64,000 bases of DNA from an uncultured Collinsella sp. (GTDB lineage: Bacteria; Actinomycetota; Coriobacteriia; Coriobacteriales; Coriobacteriaceae): NCBI GenBank assembly GCA_958437495.1, contig CAUBOH010000004.1:62001-126000 (forward strand), in the 5' to 3' direction. Shown here piece by piece: positions 16,727-26,411 of this stretch (positions within the stretch are counted from its first letter, which is position 1; every line of letters starts with the position of its first letter). Position numbers and translations under genes: made by a program. The notes under the pieces are model-generated. The model saw only the letters and a program-made list of their open reading frames with translations, was not told where the DNA came from and made no database searches.

Positions 16727-19700
16727 CTAGTGGGTCTTGCGGCGCTTGATCAGCATGATGAGGGCTATCACTACGAGCGTTGCTCCCGCTGCTGCTGCGG
16801 TGGCGACTAGGGCGAATGTTTGGTCGCCGGTGTTTGCGAGGTTCTTCGCTGTGGTCGTAGTCTTGACCTTGGTGTCGGTCTTAGCTCCGTTGTCGGACTT
16901 GGGCTTGTCCGGGTTCGTCGGGGTCTCAGGAGTCTCGGGGTCCTTTGAGCCTTCGGAATCGGTTGGGCCGGCGGTGTTTACCAGCGTATGGTCCAGGAAC
17001 TTCTTGGCGCCCGCACTTGCCTGTGAGAACAGGCGGCGCGTGCGGATCGGGGTGGCGTTCACCGTTGTGGGCGCCGTCTCCTCGGCCTCGATATTCACGA
17101 GCGTCGTGCCGGTGTCGAGGCCCACGTCGTTGTATCCCACGTGGCAGTAATACTGCGCACCGTCATCGTCTGCGGTCAGGTCAATCTCGAGCTTTGAGGC
17201 CGTTCCAGCCGCGAGGTTGCCATCGGCACCCACGAGCTTAAACTCTGTCTCGCCGCGGCCCTTGCGGTACCACATATAGGTCGGTGCCAGCCCTGTTTCG
17301 CTATCGTCGGCACCGAGTTGCTTCACATGGCCAATCGCCGAGAGCGTCAGGTGGCTTCCCGCCGTGCGCTCAACCGAAGAGTCGTATCCAAGATCCGACC
17401 CCTCCGCAGCATCCGCCGCAGGTCCGCTCACGGTCATCGTCATGCCATCGGGCATGGTCTTGACCGTGATGATTGCCGAGCGAATACCTGTTTCGGTCGT
17501 GGATCCATTCTTAACGGCGGCGATGGCGAATCGATACTCCGTATTGGGCTGCAGCCCATCCCACTTGAGCGAGGTCTGCGTGTTGTCGGCAATCTTCCAG
17601 CTATTGACGACCGCATCCGCCGCATTGCTCTGCAGCATGCCCACGCCGTAGCTAAAGCCACTCTTGTTTGCGAGTACATCGTCCCAGCTAAACGTAACGC
17701 TGGTCGAATCGACGGCGTTTGCCGTAAAGCCCGTCACGGCCGGCGCGTCGGGCATCTCGACGTCCTTAACGTCATAGCCCACGATCCAGAACTGGTCGGT
17801 GTCCTTGGTGCCGAGCTTGTCGCCCGAGTCTGCCTCGAACTTGTCGACATCCACCGCGTTGACGCCCAGACGCCACACAAAACCGTACTTGCCCTGCGCG
17901 GCCTCGGGCAGGTTGTCGACGGTGCCGCCGTATTCGGTCGATTCACTCGAGGAGTTACCCGTAGTAAAGCCGGCGTTGGCACCAAAGCACAGGCCGCCAA
18001 ACAACTCGTGCTTTGCGAGCTTCGCGCCCATGACAACGCTGCCGTTCAGCGTCAAGCCGAGCTCGAGCTCCTGCTCCTTGCCCTCCTCGACTTCGATGGT
18101 CTGCTCAATGCTCGCCCCCGACTGCGCGGCGGCGCCGTTAAACCCATCGTGCGTGTAGGCGCGCGTTACGCCAGGCTTGCCCAGGCCAAAGGAATCCCCA
18201 ACGGGAGTCTCGCCGTTGAGCGTCGTTTGATAGGTTCCGGGTTCTCCCGACCGGTTGGTCAAAAAGTAGCTGAGCGGCGTCATATTGTGCTGTTTGGCAA
18301 TGCGGTCATAGGCCTCGACATTAACGACCGAGGTCTGCGCGCCGAGCGACACGGGCGCCGCCATCACGCCCTTGCCACCAGTTTCCTCATTTTCGATCTC
18401 ATACTCGTAATAGACCATCGGAATCGTGTAGAGCACGGCCTTGTCACCCTCGCCGGCATGCGACTCATAGCTTACGCTTGCGCTGACCGTGCGCTCGCTC
18501 CGGTAGTCATAGCATCCCTCGGCGGCAAAATCGACTGAAGCATTCATCGCGACCAGGGGCGGACCGGTCTGCACCTCGACGGCAACGCCCAACTCGGCGC
18601 CAATGGTATAGCCCTGGGATGTCCCCGTGCCCTTTTCCTCTCCGTATGACGTGCCGCCCAACACCAGATAGCCGTATGCCTGCTCCAGATCCTCAACATA
18701 GGGCGCATCCTGCAGCACGGCAAGCACGCGCGGATTGGTATAGACCTTGTAGCGGTCCTTGTACGTGATCTTGACGCTGTCGTTGTCGACATCGGGCAGC
18801 GCGAGCGAGATAAATGTGCCGTAGGTAGTGCCGCGACGGTTGCTCTCGCTAATCACCTGCTCCTCGCCGCGGCGCACCTTTCCGTTCTCGTCGAGCGAAA
18901 AATGCGAGGCGGTCATCCAATAGTAGTCATCGTTCTTGCGCAGGTCCTCGTCGCGGTGCTTGCCCACCACGGCGATAAAGCTCTCGTTATAGCGGTCCGA
19001 ACCCGAGACGCTGCCCGCCTTGACGTCGCTGATCCACACCTGCTCTATACCTTTGTGGTCATGCTTGTTGCTGCTGTTGTATTGCTGACCGCTCATGCTC
19101 ATGGTTCCGACCATGGACCCCAAGCCCTGAGCCCCGCTCTGTGCCGTGTTGCAGGCAAAGTCGCGGAACACATCGCCGCCCACGAGTACCTCGTCGACCG
19201 CCAGCTGCTCGGACAGGCCGTCAAGGTTGGCAGTGGCAAGGGCAATAGGCGCCAAGGTGCACGGATAGCGCTTATCCTGAGCGCTATCCTTCCATGCGCT
19301 GTTGGGCACATGCATCAGCCCATAGGAGGCGAGGAGCCCGTCTCTGTATTCCTTGCAATCGGAAAGCTTGAACTCGCCAGACTCCGAGTCAAAATACGCG
19401 TAGCGGTACAGCGCGCCGTACAGCCCCTTGCTGCCGTCAGAAGCGCCGTAATCAAAAGCGCTGCGTTGCCAGTCATAGCCCGCAAGAATAAGGCCCGTGA
19501 CGGTTTCACCCGTCTTCTTTCCTTCTTCATCGTAGGCGGCAAACGTGCCGAACGTCGCATTCGCAGCGACCATGGTCTTGCCGTTCGCGGAGAGGGAGAT
19601 TGCGCCCGCGTCGCCCAGAGCATCGACATGGACGAGCGCACCCTTGGATGCATCCCACGAAAACAGCTCGCAATGCGTCGACTTATCAATATTCTTCTTG

Positions 19701-20815
19701 CCGTAGGGTGCCGAGACCACGATGGCGAGGTCATCGCAAAAATCGCGATCGAGGTCGCCAGCCGCTAGCGAAACGACAGGAGCTGACTGAAGCTGCGTCC
19801 AGGAGTCGTTCCCGCCCTTGTTGTGCGTGGTGTAGTCCGCGGCGTTACCGGCATCGATCTTGACGACGCTTTGCTTCCAGTTGCCGCCCTCCAAGTCATA
19901 CATGTCGACTACAGCCTTGCGCACGCCGTTCTCGTCGACATAGCAGCCCGCGTAGACAAAAAGCTCGTCGACGCCGTCGCCATCGACATCGCCCGCCTCG
20001 ACATCAAAGACGGCGTCGTGCTCTTGCAGGTAACCGGCATCCAGGTACTTAAAACGGCCTTCGTACATCATATTAGTGTTGACCGTCACCGGCAGGTGTG
20101 TGTCGAGAGTGCGCGTACGCCCGTTGCTAAACGAGTAGAGGACCAGCTCAACCTTTCCGGCGTATGACTTGCCGTCAATCGTCGTGGAGGAACTGTCGCC
20201 GTAGGCACGGAGCTCGGCAACGCGGCTCTTTTTGCCCGTGCTGGCGTCGCTGCAGAACTCAACACTCGTGGCGTGAATGCCCGAGAAACCGTTGTTGTCG
20301 TTGGCGAGTACTGTTGAGGACTCATTGTTGCTTAGGTACGACCAGGTGCCGCCACCGTAGTCGCTATGCTTGTAGAGATCGCTGTTCGTATCGAAGTTGT
20401 TGACGTTTTGCCAGAACTTTGCGGCGCCCCACACACTTCCATAGCCATCGGTGAGTTTGCTGCTGCCGCCAATGTCACCGCGCTCGACGTTCTCGAGCTT
20501 GTCGCGCAGAGTGTAGCGATTGCCATGGCTACCGTTAGCTGCCATATAGACCTCGCTGCGCGTGGCAAACGTCGTGGGGGTATCAGTGGAATAGGGGCCA
20601 ACGGTATCGGCCGGAATGTCCTCGCTCGTGCCCAGACCCAGGGCTTGATAATCCTGCTCGGTCATATCGGTGATTGCGGGCGCGTCTGCCGCCTGGGCAA
20701 CCTGGGGCGTGGCCGTGAAGCAGGCGACGCTCGTGGCGATCAACGCAGCAAGCGCCGCCGTCCCAACAAGCGGGATTTTCGACAGCCTACGGATACGGGG
20801 GTGTGGAACGTACAT
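16727..20815 (-). CDS. Large LANTGD-anchored secreted surface protein with FG-GAP-like, FN3 and Ig-like domains
   Basis: 1362 residues. Residues 1-43 form a signal peptide ending near AQAAD. The N-terminal half has FG-GAP/VCBS-like calcium motifs: AGDVDGDGVDELFVYAG near 275 and AAGDLDRDFCDDLAIV near 350. A fibronectin type III domain spans about 1025-1122 and an Ig-like domain follows (PTYMWYRKG ... AQYYCHVGY). A Pro/Lys/Thr spacer leads to LANTGD near 1326, a hydrophobic helix and RRKTH, a class E-type sortase signal. The central 600 residues I do not recognise. Start at 20815 has GCGAGG; an earlier ATG at 20851 lacks a site. Role is probably adhesion or ligand binding at the cell surface. 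Flanked on both sides by matching repeats. Confidence 0.85.
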   Translation of the reverse strand: MYVPHPRIRRLSKIPLVGTAALAALIATSVACFTATPQVAQAADAPAITDMTEQDYQALGLGTSEDIPADTVGPYSTDTPTTFATRSEVYMAANGSHGNRYTLRDKLENVERGDIGGSSKLTDGYGSVWGAAKFWQNVNNFDTNSDLYKHSDYGGGTWSYLSNNESSTVLANDNNGFSGIHATSVEFCSDASTGKKSRVAELRAYGDSSSTTIDGKSYAGKVELVLYSFSNGRTRTLDTHLPVTVNTNMMYEGRFKYLDAGYLQEHDAVFDVEAGDVDGDGVDELFVYAGCYVDENGVRKAVVDMYDLEGGNWKQSVVKIDAGNAADYTTHNKGGNDSWTQLQSAPVVSLAAGDLDRDFCDDLAIVVSAPYGKKNIDKSTHCELFSWDASKGALVHVDALGDAGAISLSANGKTMVAANATFGTFAAYDEEGKKTGETVTGLILAGYDWQRSAFDYGASDGSKGLYGALYRYAYFDSESGEFKLSDCKEYRDGLLASYGLMHVPNSAWKDSAQDKRYPCTLAPIALATANLDGLSEQLAVDEVLVGGDVFRDFACNTAQSGAQGLGSMVGTMSMSGQQYNSSNKHDHKGIEQVWISDVKAGSVSGSDRYNESFIAVVGKHRDEDLRKNDDYYWMTASHFSLDENGKVRRGEEQVISESNRRGTTYGTFISLALPDVDNDSVKITYKDRYKVYTNPRVLAVLQDAPYVEDLEQAYGYLVLGGTSYGEEKGTGTSQGYTIGAELGVAVEVQTGPPLVAMNASVDFAAEGCYDYRSERTVSASVSYESHAGEGDKAVLYTIPMVYYEYEIENEETGGKGVMAAPVSLGAQTSVVNVEAYDRIAKQHNMTPLSYFLTNRSGEPGTYQTTLNGETPVGDSFGLGKPGVTRAYTHDGFNGAAAQSGASIEQTIEVEEGKEQELELGLTLNGSVVMGAKLAKHELFGGLCFGANAGFTTGNSSSESTEYGGTVDNLPEAAQGKYGFVWRLGVNAVDVDKFEADSGDKLGTKDTDQFWIVGYDVKDVEMPDAPAVTGFTANAVDSTSVTFSWDDVLANKSGFSYGVGMLQSNAADAVVNSWKIADNTQTSLKWDGLQPNTEYRFAIAAVKNGSTTETGIRSAIITVKTMPDGMTMTVSGPAADAAEGSDLGYDSSVERTAGSHLTLSAIGHVKQLGADDSETGLAPTYMWYRKGRGETEFKLVGADGNLAAGTASKLEIDLTADDDGAQYYCHVGYNDVGLDTGTTLVNIEAEETAPTTVNATPIRTRRLFSQASAGAKKFLDHTLVNTAGPTDSEGSKDPETPETPTNPDKPKSDNGAKTDTKVKTTTTAKNLANTGDQTFALVATAAAAGATLVVIALIMLIKRRKTH

Positions 20816-20908
20816 GAGGGACCTCGCTTTATTCGAGTGGAGTGGACTCATTTTTGCAAATGATACGTCCGATGCCCGATATCACGTGTCTCATTTTCGC
20901 CAACGGCG

Positions 20909-21395
20909 TGTCTCATTTTTGAGAATCCGAGATGTCGCGGAAATCTTATCCCAGCTCAAAGGCCATTTCTGGGATGTATTTTCCGTCGAGTGCCTCATCG
21001 GGAAACTGCATCCCATTTCAAGCGTCGATTCTGGGACGCACTTTCCCCTTAGACCCTCAACCGGAAACCGCATCCCACTTTGAGCGCAAATTCCGGGATG
21101 CATTTTCCGCTTGAGCCTCATTGGGAAACGGCGTCCCACTTTGAGGGCTGATTGTGGGATGCATTTTCCGGTTTTGCTCTCATTGGGAAAATGCATCCCG
21201 TTTCTTGACCGAATAATGGGACGCAATTTCCCGTTGGAGCGCCTTTGGGAAAGTGTGTCCCACTTCGACCGCCCAGAGTGGGATGCACTTTCCGCAAAGC
21301 ACCTCAACGGGAAACTACGTCCCATTCCAAAGGCAAATTCCGGGACGCATTTTTCGAAAGCCTGCCCATCCGGAAAGCCCGTCCCACTTTGGACG
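20909..21395. repeat. 62-bp palindromic tandem repeat array, seven units
   Basis: GGGAYG starts at 20971, 21033, 21095, 21156, 21218, 21280 and 21342, giving spacings of 62, 62, 61, 62, 62 and 62. Each unit has a GGGATGCATTTTCC half and an opposed GGGAAACTGCGTCCC half separated by about 15 bp of variable sequence. A degraded unit precedes the first. The region upstream of the surface gene (20816-20908) shows no other feature I recognise. Both strands stay open across it, but without ribosome sites. Confidence 0.9.
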
Positions 21396-21445
21396 CATCC
21401 GGGCACGGAACCATCGACCTATCAGGCCTCCCATCAAAAAAGAGG

Positions 21446-21574
21446 CGTCCTCCCGGACGGCGGGGCACGAAGTTCATCGCGAGTTCCGCACGCAAAGAAG
21501 GCCACTTAATGTGGCCTTCGTCTTGCGCAGGACTGTAGAGCAGGGAACTTCGTGCCCCGACGCCCGGGAGGACG
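21446..21574. repeat. Nested palindrome, core type A, site 2
   Basis: 30-bp outer arms (21446-21475 and 21545-21574) with two mismatches enclose the type A core in the opposite orientation to site 1. The arm sequence is unrelated to site 1 and site 3. Confidence 0.9.
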
Positions 21575-21616
21575 TTTCATTTAGAAAGATGGACCGATCG
21601 CCGTCAGCGATGGGAG

Positions 21617-22168
21617 CTACTCCCCCAGCACGGCCTTTTTGGCGGCTGCAGCCATGTTGTCCAGATCTTCCTTGGTGGGGTGATCCTTTGCGGCGACCCA
21701 GTTATCGAGCAGCATCTTAAAGCGGACATTGTCGGGATCTTGCTCGAGCATGGCCTCGTAGCGCTGCTTGACCGCGGGGCCCATCTTGCCCTGGCACATT
21801 GCCCAACCCGCAAGCTCGGCATCCTCGGCCAAATTGGAGGTCACGCGATTGATAATCTGCTGATAATAGCTCTGGTCGGCGCCAAAACCGCAGGTACCAA
21901 AGAGGAAAACGCGCCTGCCGTGCAGAGCGGAGAGCAGCGCGGCAACCGAAGGCGTGCACGCGCCCTTGTCGCACCAAAAACCGACGAGCACCGTGTCGGC
22001 CGCGCAGGCGCCCTGCGTCTCGAGCGCAACCTGATCTGCATCCGCATCGTCGCTCAGCGCCGCGGCATGGACAAACTCAACGCCCGCAGCCTGCAGAGCG
22101 CGCTTGATCGCGCCCGAAACCATCCTGGTATTACCGCTCTTGCTGTTAACCACCAAAGAGCACGTCAT
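21617..22168 (-). CDS. Flavodoxin-family protein
   Basis: 183-residue single-domain flavodoxin. The FMN phosphate loop reads NSKSGNTRMV near residue 8; VLVGFWCDKGA and FGTCGFGAD mark the other FMN-contact loops. The C-terminal 60 residues are charged and may be an extra helical part. Such proteins carry electrons or act as small quinone reductases. The ATG at 22168 follows GAGG by 10 nt; a GTG at 22174 is an alternative. It stands alone downstream of the iteron region. Confidence 0.8.
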   Translation of the reverse strand: MTCSLVVNSKSGNTRMVSGAIKRALQAAGVEFVHAAALSDDADADQVALETQGACAADTVLVGFWCDKGACTPSVAALLSALHGRRVFLFGTCGFGADQSYYQQIINRVTSNLAEDAELAGWAMCQGKMGPAVKQRYEAMLEQDPDNVRFKMLLDNWVAAKDHPTKEDLDNMAAAAKKAVLGE

Positions 22169-22340
22169 AGTCACGTTGCCTCGTTTCCCCCAAAACTAAA
22201 GCCACTAATGCAATTTATTAGATGAATATCTTAGTACTAACGTGACAGATGTAAACCACCGTCTGTCGATTGGCGACGCAGACGACATCTTTGGACAGAT
22301 TTCGAACAGTATGTACTTCGGATTGAAACCGCCGCAGAAC

Positions 22341-22432
22341 GTTTCACGAATGGCCGAAAAACTGTTTCACAAAACGCCGTCAAATTGTGTCACGGAGTAT
22401 CGTCAAAATGTTTCACGCGCTGGTAAAACGCT
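22341..22432. repeat. 23-bp iterons, four units, in a gene-free 317-bp gap
   Basis: GTTTCAC occurs at 22341, 22364 and 22410 and GTGTCAC at 22387, a strict 23-bp period. Ends of units resemble each other (CAAAAT, CAAATT). The gap lies downstream of an ABC transporter operon and upstream of the flavodoxin gene. I see nothing else in 22175-22491. Confidence 0.75.
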
Positions 22433-22491
22433 ATATAACAAGATCGCTCTATGGGACAAACAAACCTGATTAATTTGCCCCACGGGCTTGC

Positions 22492-24351
22492 TCACTGGGC
22501 GAACTGGCTGCGGTAAAGCTCGGCATAGAAGCCGTCTGCCGCCAGCAGCTCGTCGTGCGTGCCGCGCTCGATAATTTCGCCGTCGCGCATCACCAGAATG
22601 CAGTCGGCGTTGCGGATGGTGCTCAGGCGGTGCGCCACGACAAAGCTTGTGCGGCCGGCCATGAGCTCGTCGAATGCCGCCTGAACCTGCAGCTCGGTGC
22701 GGGTATCGATGCTCGAGGTCGCCTCGTCCAGCAGCAGAATCGCCGGGTCGGTGAGCATGACGCGCGCGATGCACAGCAGCTGTTTTTGACCCTGGCTAAA
22801 CGTACCGCCGTCCTCGCCGATCACCGTATCGTAGCCGTTCGGCAGCTGCACGATAAACTTGTGCGCATGAGCGCGCTTGGCCGCCTCGATAACCTGTTCG
22901 CGTGTGGCATCGGGGCAACCATAGGCGATATTTTCGGCCACGGTGCCCTCGAACAGCCAGGTATCTTGCAGCACCATGCCAAAGGCACGGCGCAGGCTTG
23001 CGCGCGTGTAGTCGCGCGAGGAACGGCCATCGACCGCAATGTGACCGGCATCGATATCGTAAAAACGCAGCAGCAAATTGATGAGCGTTGTCTTTCCGCA
23101 GCCCGTGGGGCCAACGAGGGCAAAGCGCATGCCGGGCTTGGCCTCGATGCAGATATCCTGCAGCAGCTTGCGATCGGGCACGTAGCTAAAGTTCACATGC
23201 TCAAAGGCGACCTCGCCCTGCGGGTCGGCAAGCTCTACGGCGTCCGACGCATCGGGCTCCTGCTCGCGCGCATCGAGCAGCACAAACATGCGGCGCGCCG
23301 AAGCATACGCCGTCTGGATCTGCGTAATGACGTTGGTGACCTCGTTGAACGGCTTGGTGTACTGGTTGGCGTAGGACAGGAAGATCTGCACGCCGCCCAC
23401 CGTGAGCGCCGCCGGCACGCCCGTGATCACGCCCACGCAGCCGATCACAGCGACCACGGCATAGATGATGTTGTTGATAAAGCGCGTACCGGGGTTAGAG
23501 AGCGAGCCCATAAACTGCGCGCGTTCACCTGCCGTATAGAGCTCGGCGTTGAGCGCGTCAAAGCGCGCTTGGGCGTTCGGGCCGTAGGCAAACGCATCAA
23601 CCAGCTTCTGCTCGCCCACATACTCCTCGATATGACCGCCCAGTTGACCCTGAATACGCTGCTGGGCCGTAAAGCTCTTGTTGGAAAGCTTGGCGATGGC
23701 GCCGGCTGCAAAAATGGAAAGCGGCGTGACGAGCACCACCACGAGCGTCATAGTCAGGTTGATGGAGAGCATAAACGCGAGCGTACCCACAATGGTGATA
23801 ACGCCGGTAAAGAGTTGCGTGAAGCCTTGTAGCAGGCCATCGCCAACCTGGTCGACATCGTTGACCACGCGACTCATAAGGTCGCCATGGGCATGACTGT
23901 CGATAAAGCTGAGCGGCATACGGCTGAGCTTGTCGCTCGCCTCCACGCGCATGTCACGCACCGTCTCGTAGGACAGGCGGTTAACGCAGTAGCCCTGCAG
24001 CCACTGGAAGGCCGCCGCGCCCACCACGACGAGCGCGAGCTTGGTAACGAGCGGCAGCAGCGCATCGAAGTCCACCTGCCCGGCGGCGACGATAAGATCG
24101 ATGCCCTCACCAATGAGGATGGGCGTGTAGAGCTGCAAGATCACCGAGATGGCGGCACTCACAAACGACGCCATAAACGAAATACGGTGCGGGCGGATAT
24201 AGCCCATCAGGCGGCGGGTCACCGCGCCCACGGGATAGCGCTCGGGGTCGCCGGGCTGGCGTGGGCCGTCACCCAGGTCGTTGAGGCTATCGTTGCCGGA
24301 CACGTTGGCCGTCATCGTGGCGACCGAACCGGAAGAAGTGTACGGATTCAT
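22492..24351 (-). CDS. ABC exporter half-transporter B (heterodimer partner)
   Basis: 619 residues: a six-helix ABC type IV transmembrane domain (about 45-330) fused to an ATPase. Walker A is GPTGCGKTT, the signature motif is degenerate (FSQGQK instead of LSGGQ), Walker B LLLDEATSS keeps the catalytic Glu, and the switch His is in VVAHRLS. Its ATG abuts the TAA of the upstream half-transporter, with GGAGGG as ribosome site. The pair would make one consensus and one degenerate ATP site, as in TM287/288-type heterodimers. Likely exports drugs, lipids or peptides; the substrate is unknown. Confidence 0.92.
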   Translation of the reverse strand: MNPYTSSGSVATMTANVSGNDSLNDLGDGPRQPGDPERYPVGAVTRRLMGYIRPHRISFMASFVSAAISVILQLYTPILIGEGIDLIVAAGQVDFDALLPLVTKLALVVVGAAAFQWLQGYCVNRLSYETVRDMRVEASDKLSRMPLSFIDSHAHGDLMSRVVNDVDQVGDGLLQGFTQLFTGVITIVGTLAFMLSINLTMTLVVVLVTPLSIFAAGAIAKLSNKSFTAQQRIQGQLGGHIEEYVGEQKLVDAFAYGPNAQARFDALNAELYTAGERAQFMGSLSNPGTRFINNIIYAVVAVIGCVGVITGVPAALTVGGVQIFLSYANQYTKPFNEVTNVITQIQTAYASARRMFVLLDAREQEPDASDAVELADPQGEVAFEHVNFSYVPDRKLLQDICIEAKPGMRFALVGPTGCGKTTLINLLLRFYDIDAGHIAVDGRSSRDYTRASLRRAFGMVLQDTWLFEGTVAENIAYGCPDATREQVIEAAKRAHAHKFIVQLPNGYDTVIGEDGGTFSQGQKQLLCIARVMLTDPAILLLDEATSSIDTRTELQVQAAFDELMAGRTSFVVAHRLSTIRNADCILVMRDGEIIERGTHDELLAADGFYAELYRSQFAQ

Positions 24352-26196
24352 TTAGCAGCCCTCCTTTGCGCAAGTGGATGCCGAGGCAGCCAGGACAGAC
24401 GCGGGCGTCGCGCTCCCCTGCTGACCCTCGAGCTCCTCGCGGCGCAGCTGCGACTGGCAGATCTCGCGGTAGAGCTGGCAGGTCGCGTACAGCTCGTCAT
24501 GCGTGCCCAGGCCCGCAACCGAGCCGTGATCGAGTACGCAGATCATGTCGGCGTCGCGCACGGTCGAGACGCGCTGGCTTACGATCACCATCGTGAGCGG
24601 CAGCCCGCCCTCGGCGGCACCGCGCACGCTGCGCTCGCGAATAGCGTGACGAAGCGCCGCGTCGGTCTTAAAGTCGAGCGCCGAGGCGGAGTCGTCCATA
24701 ATCAGGACCTGTGGCGCGCCCACCAGGGCACGCGCGATGGTCAGGCGCTGGCGCTGGCCACCGCTGAAGTTCTTACCGCCCGCCTCGACCGGGGCATCGA
24801 GGCCCTGGGGCTTGTTGCGCACGAACTCGCTGGCTTGCGCCATATCGAGCGCCGCCCAAAGCTCCTCATCGGTCGCCGCCTCATCGCGCCAGGTCAGGTT
24901 GCTGCGGATGGTGCCACTCACCAGCGACGCGCGCTGCGGGACGGTCGCGACCACGTGGCGCAGTTGGTCGAGCGGCCAAGTGCGCACGTCGGCACCCATC
25001 ACGCTTACGCTGCCGGTGCTCGCGTCGTACAAGCGCGGGATAAGCGAGACGAGCGTGGACTTACCGCTGCCCGTGCCGCCGATAATGCCGAGTGTCTTGC
25101 CCAGCGGGAGCTCCAGCGTCACATCGTTGACGGCGTTGGCAGCGCCGGCGCCAAAGGAGAAGCTCGCATGGCTTAAGCTCAGCGCAGGAACTGGAGCGAC
25201 ATTGCCCGGCTCGGGCAGTGCGACCGGCTCGTTGTCCTCGTCGGTGATGCTCGGCTCGCAATTGAGCACCTCGTTGATACGCGACGCGCTGGCGCTCGCC
25301 TTGGTAAAGACAACGACCAGGTTAGCGACGTACACGATGGAGGTCAGGGTCTGCGTCATGTAGTTCACAAACGCCATGACCTGGCCCTGCGTAAGCTCGC
25401 CCACGTTGACCTGGATGCCGCCCACCCACAGGATGGCACACACGCCCAGGTTCATCACCAAAAACGTTACGGGGTTAAGGATCGACGAGAGCTTGCCCAC
25501 CGCGATGGCGACATGCGCCTGATCGTCGGCGGCTTGGGCAAAGCGCTCACGCTCGTGATCTTCGCGTACAAAGGCGCGAACCACGCGAGCGCCCGAAAGC
25601 CCCTCGCGGCAAATGAGCGCAATGCGGTCGAGCTTTGCCTGCAGCTGCTTGTAGTACGGAATGCAGCGCGCCATGACAAACCAAAACACCAGGCCGATGG
25701 CGGGCGTGCAGATCAAAAAGATCATGCCGAGCTTAAGGTCGATGGCAAGGGCCGCGACCATGGAGCCCACCGCCAGGAAGGGCCAGCGGATGAGCATACG
25801 CACGCCCAGCGCCACGGCGAGCTGCACCTGGTTGACGTCGTTGGTGATGCGCGTGATGAGCGACGGCGTGCCAAAGCGGTCGAGCTCGGCATAGCTCAGC
25901 TTGTTGATGTGCTGGTAGAGCGCACCGCGAATGTCGGTGCCCATGCCCTGCGAGGTGAGCGCCGCCATCTTTTGGCAGACGAGCGTAAACGAGATGCCGA
26001 TCACCGCCATGGCGGCGAGCACCACGCCGTAACGGACGACGGCGTTCACATCGTGCGCGCCAATGCCCTTATCAATCATCTGGGCAATCACCAGCGGCGT
26101 CAGCAAGTCAAAGATCACTTCAATCAACTTGCACGCAGGGCCAATCACCATATACCGGCGAAACTTACCACCAAAACGCCTGAGCAGCTCAATCAT
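24352..26196 (-). CDS. ABC exporter half-transporter A (heterodimer partner)
   Basis: 614 residues: transmembrane domain (about 15-310) plus ATPase. Walker A GGTGSGKST and signature NFSGGQRQRL are canonical, but Walker B ends in IMDDSAS, with Asp in place of the catalytic Glu. Start at 26196 has AGGGAG; an in-frame start at 26229 does not. First gene of a two-gene operon with the adjoining half-transporter. The complementary defects of the two ATPases argue strongly that they work as a heterodimer. Confidence 0.92.
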   Translation of the reverse strand: MIELLRRFGGKFRRYMVIGPACKLIEVIFDLLTPLVIAQMIDKGIGAHDVNAVVRYGVVLAAMAVIGISFTLVCQKMAALTSQGMGTDIRGALYQHINKLSYAELDRFGTPSLITRITNDVNQVQLAVALGVRMLIRWPFLAVGSMVAALAIDLKLGMIFLICTPAIGLVFWFVMARCIPYYKQLQAKLDRIALICREGLSGARVVRAFVREDHERERFAQAADDQAHVAIAVGKLSSILNPVTFLVMNLGVCAILWVGGIQVNVGELTQGQVMAFVNYMTQTLTSIVYVANLVVVFTKASASASRINEVLNCEPSITDEDNEPVALPEPGNVAPVPALSLSHASFSFGAGAANAVNDVTLELPLGKTLGIIGGTGSGKSTLVSLIPRLYDASTGSVSVMGADVRTWPLDQLRHVVATVPQRASLVSGTIRSNLTWRDEAATDEELWAALDMAQASEFVRNKPQGLDAPVEAGGKNFSGGQRQRLTIARALVGAPQVLIMDDSASALDFKTDAALRHAIRERSVRGAAEGGLPLTMVIVSQRVSTVRDADMICVLDHGSVAGLGTHDELYATCQLYREICQSQLRREELEGQQGSATPASVLAASASTCAKEGC

Positions 26197-26340
26197 AAAA
26201 AGGCGCTCCCTATCATCATTCACACTCAATTCGAATCATGATAGTACGGTGAGCCCAAAAGAAGCGTAAACAACTCGTCATTTCTAATGAGGTTCGGTTT
26301 CCAAAGAAGCGGAGAGGCACGTGCACACCCAGCCAGTGTC

Positions 26341-26393
26341 GGGTCGACCACTTGGTATACTTACCTTAGTGCTACCAAGTTAGTCGCCGACCC
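26341..26393 (+). promoter_or_regulatory. Extended -10 promoter with overlapping dyad
   Basis: TGGTATACT at 26353-26361 is a good extended -10. ACTTGGTA (26350-26357) and TACCAAGT (26373-26380) form an 8-bp dyad over it, and GGGTCG/CGACCC (26341-26346 and 26388-26393) form an outer dyad. It lies upstream of the coiled-coil surface-protein gene. No good -35 is seen, which suits an extended -10 promoter. Confidence 0.5.
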
Positions 26394-26411
26394 TTGAAAT
26401 GAGGTGCCGAG

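Noticed and set aside
20909..21395. CRISPR array
   Set aside because: Units are internally palindromic with variable bases in both halves; no identical direct repeats, no cas genes. The 23-bp iterons were rejected for the same reason.
20891..21406. 171-codon minus-strand frame over the 62-bp repeats
   Set aside because: It is the repeat read as protein in a 20-21 residue period; no ribosome site, and the other strand is just as open.
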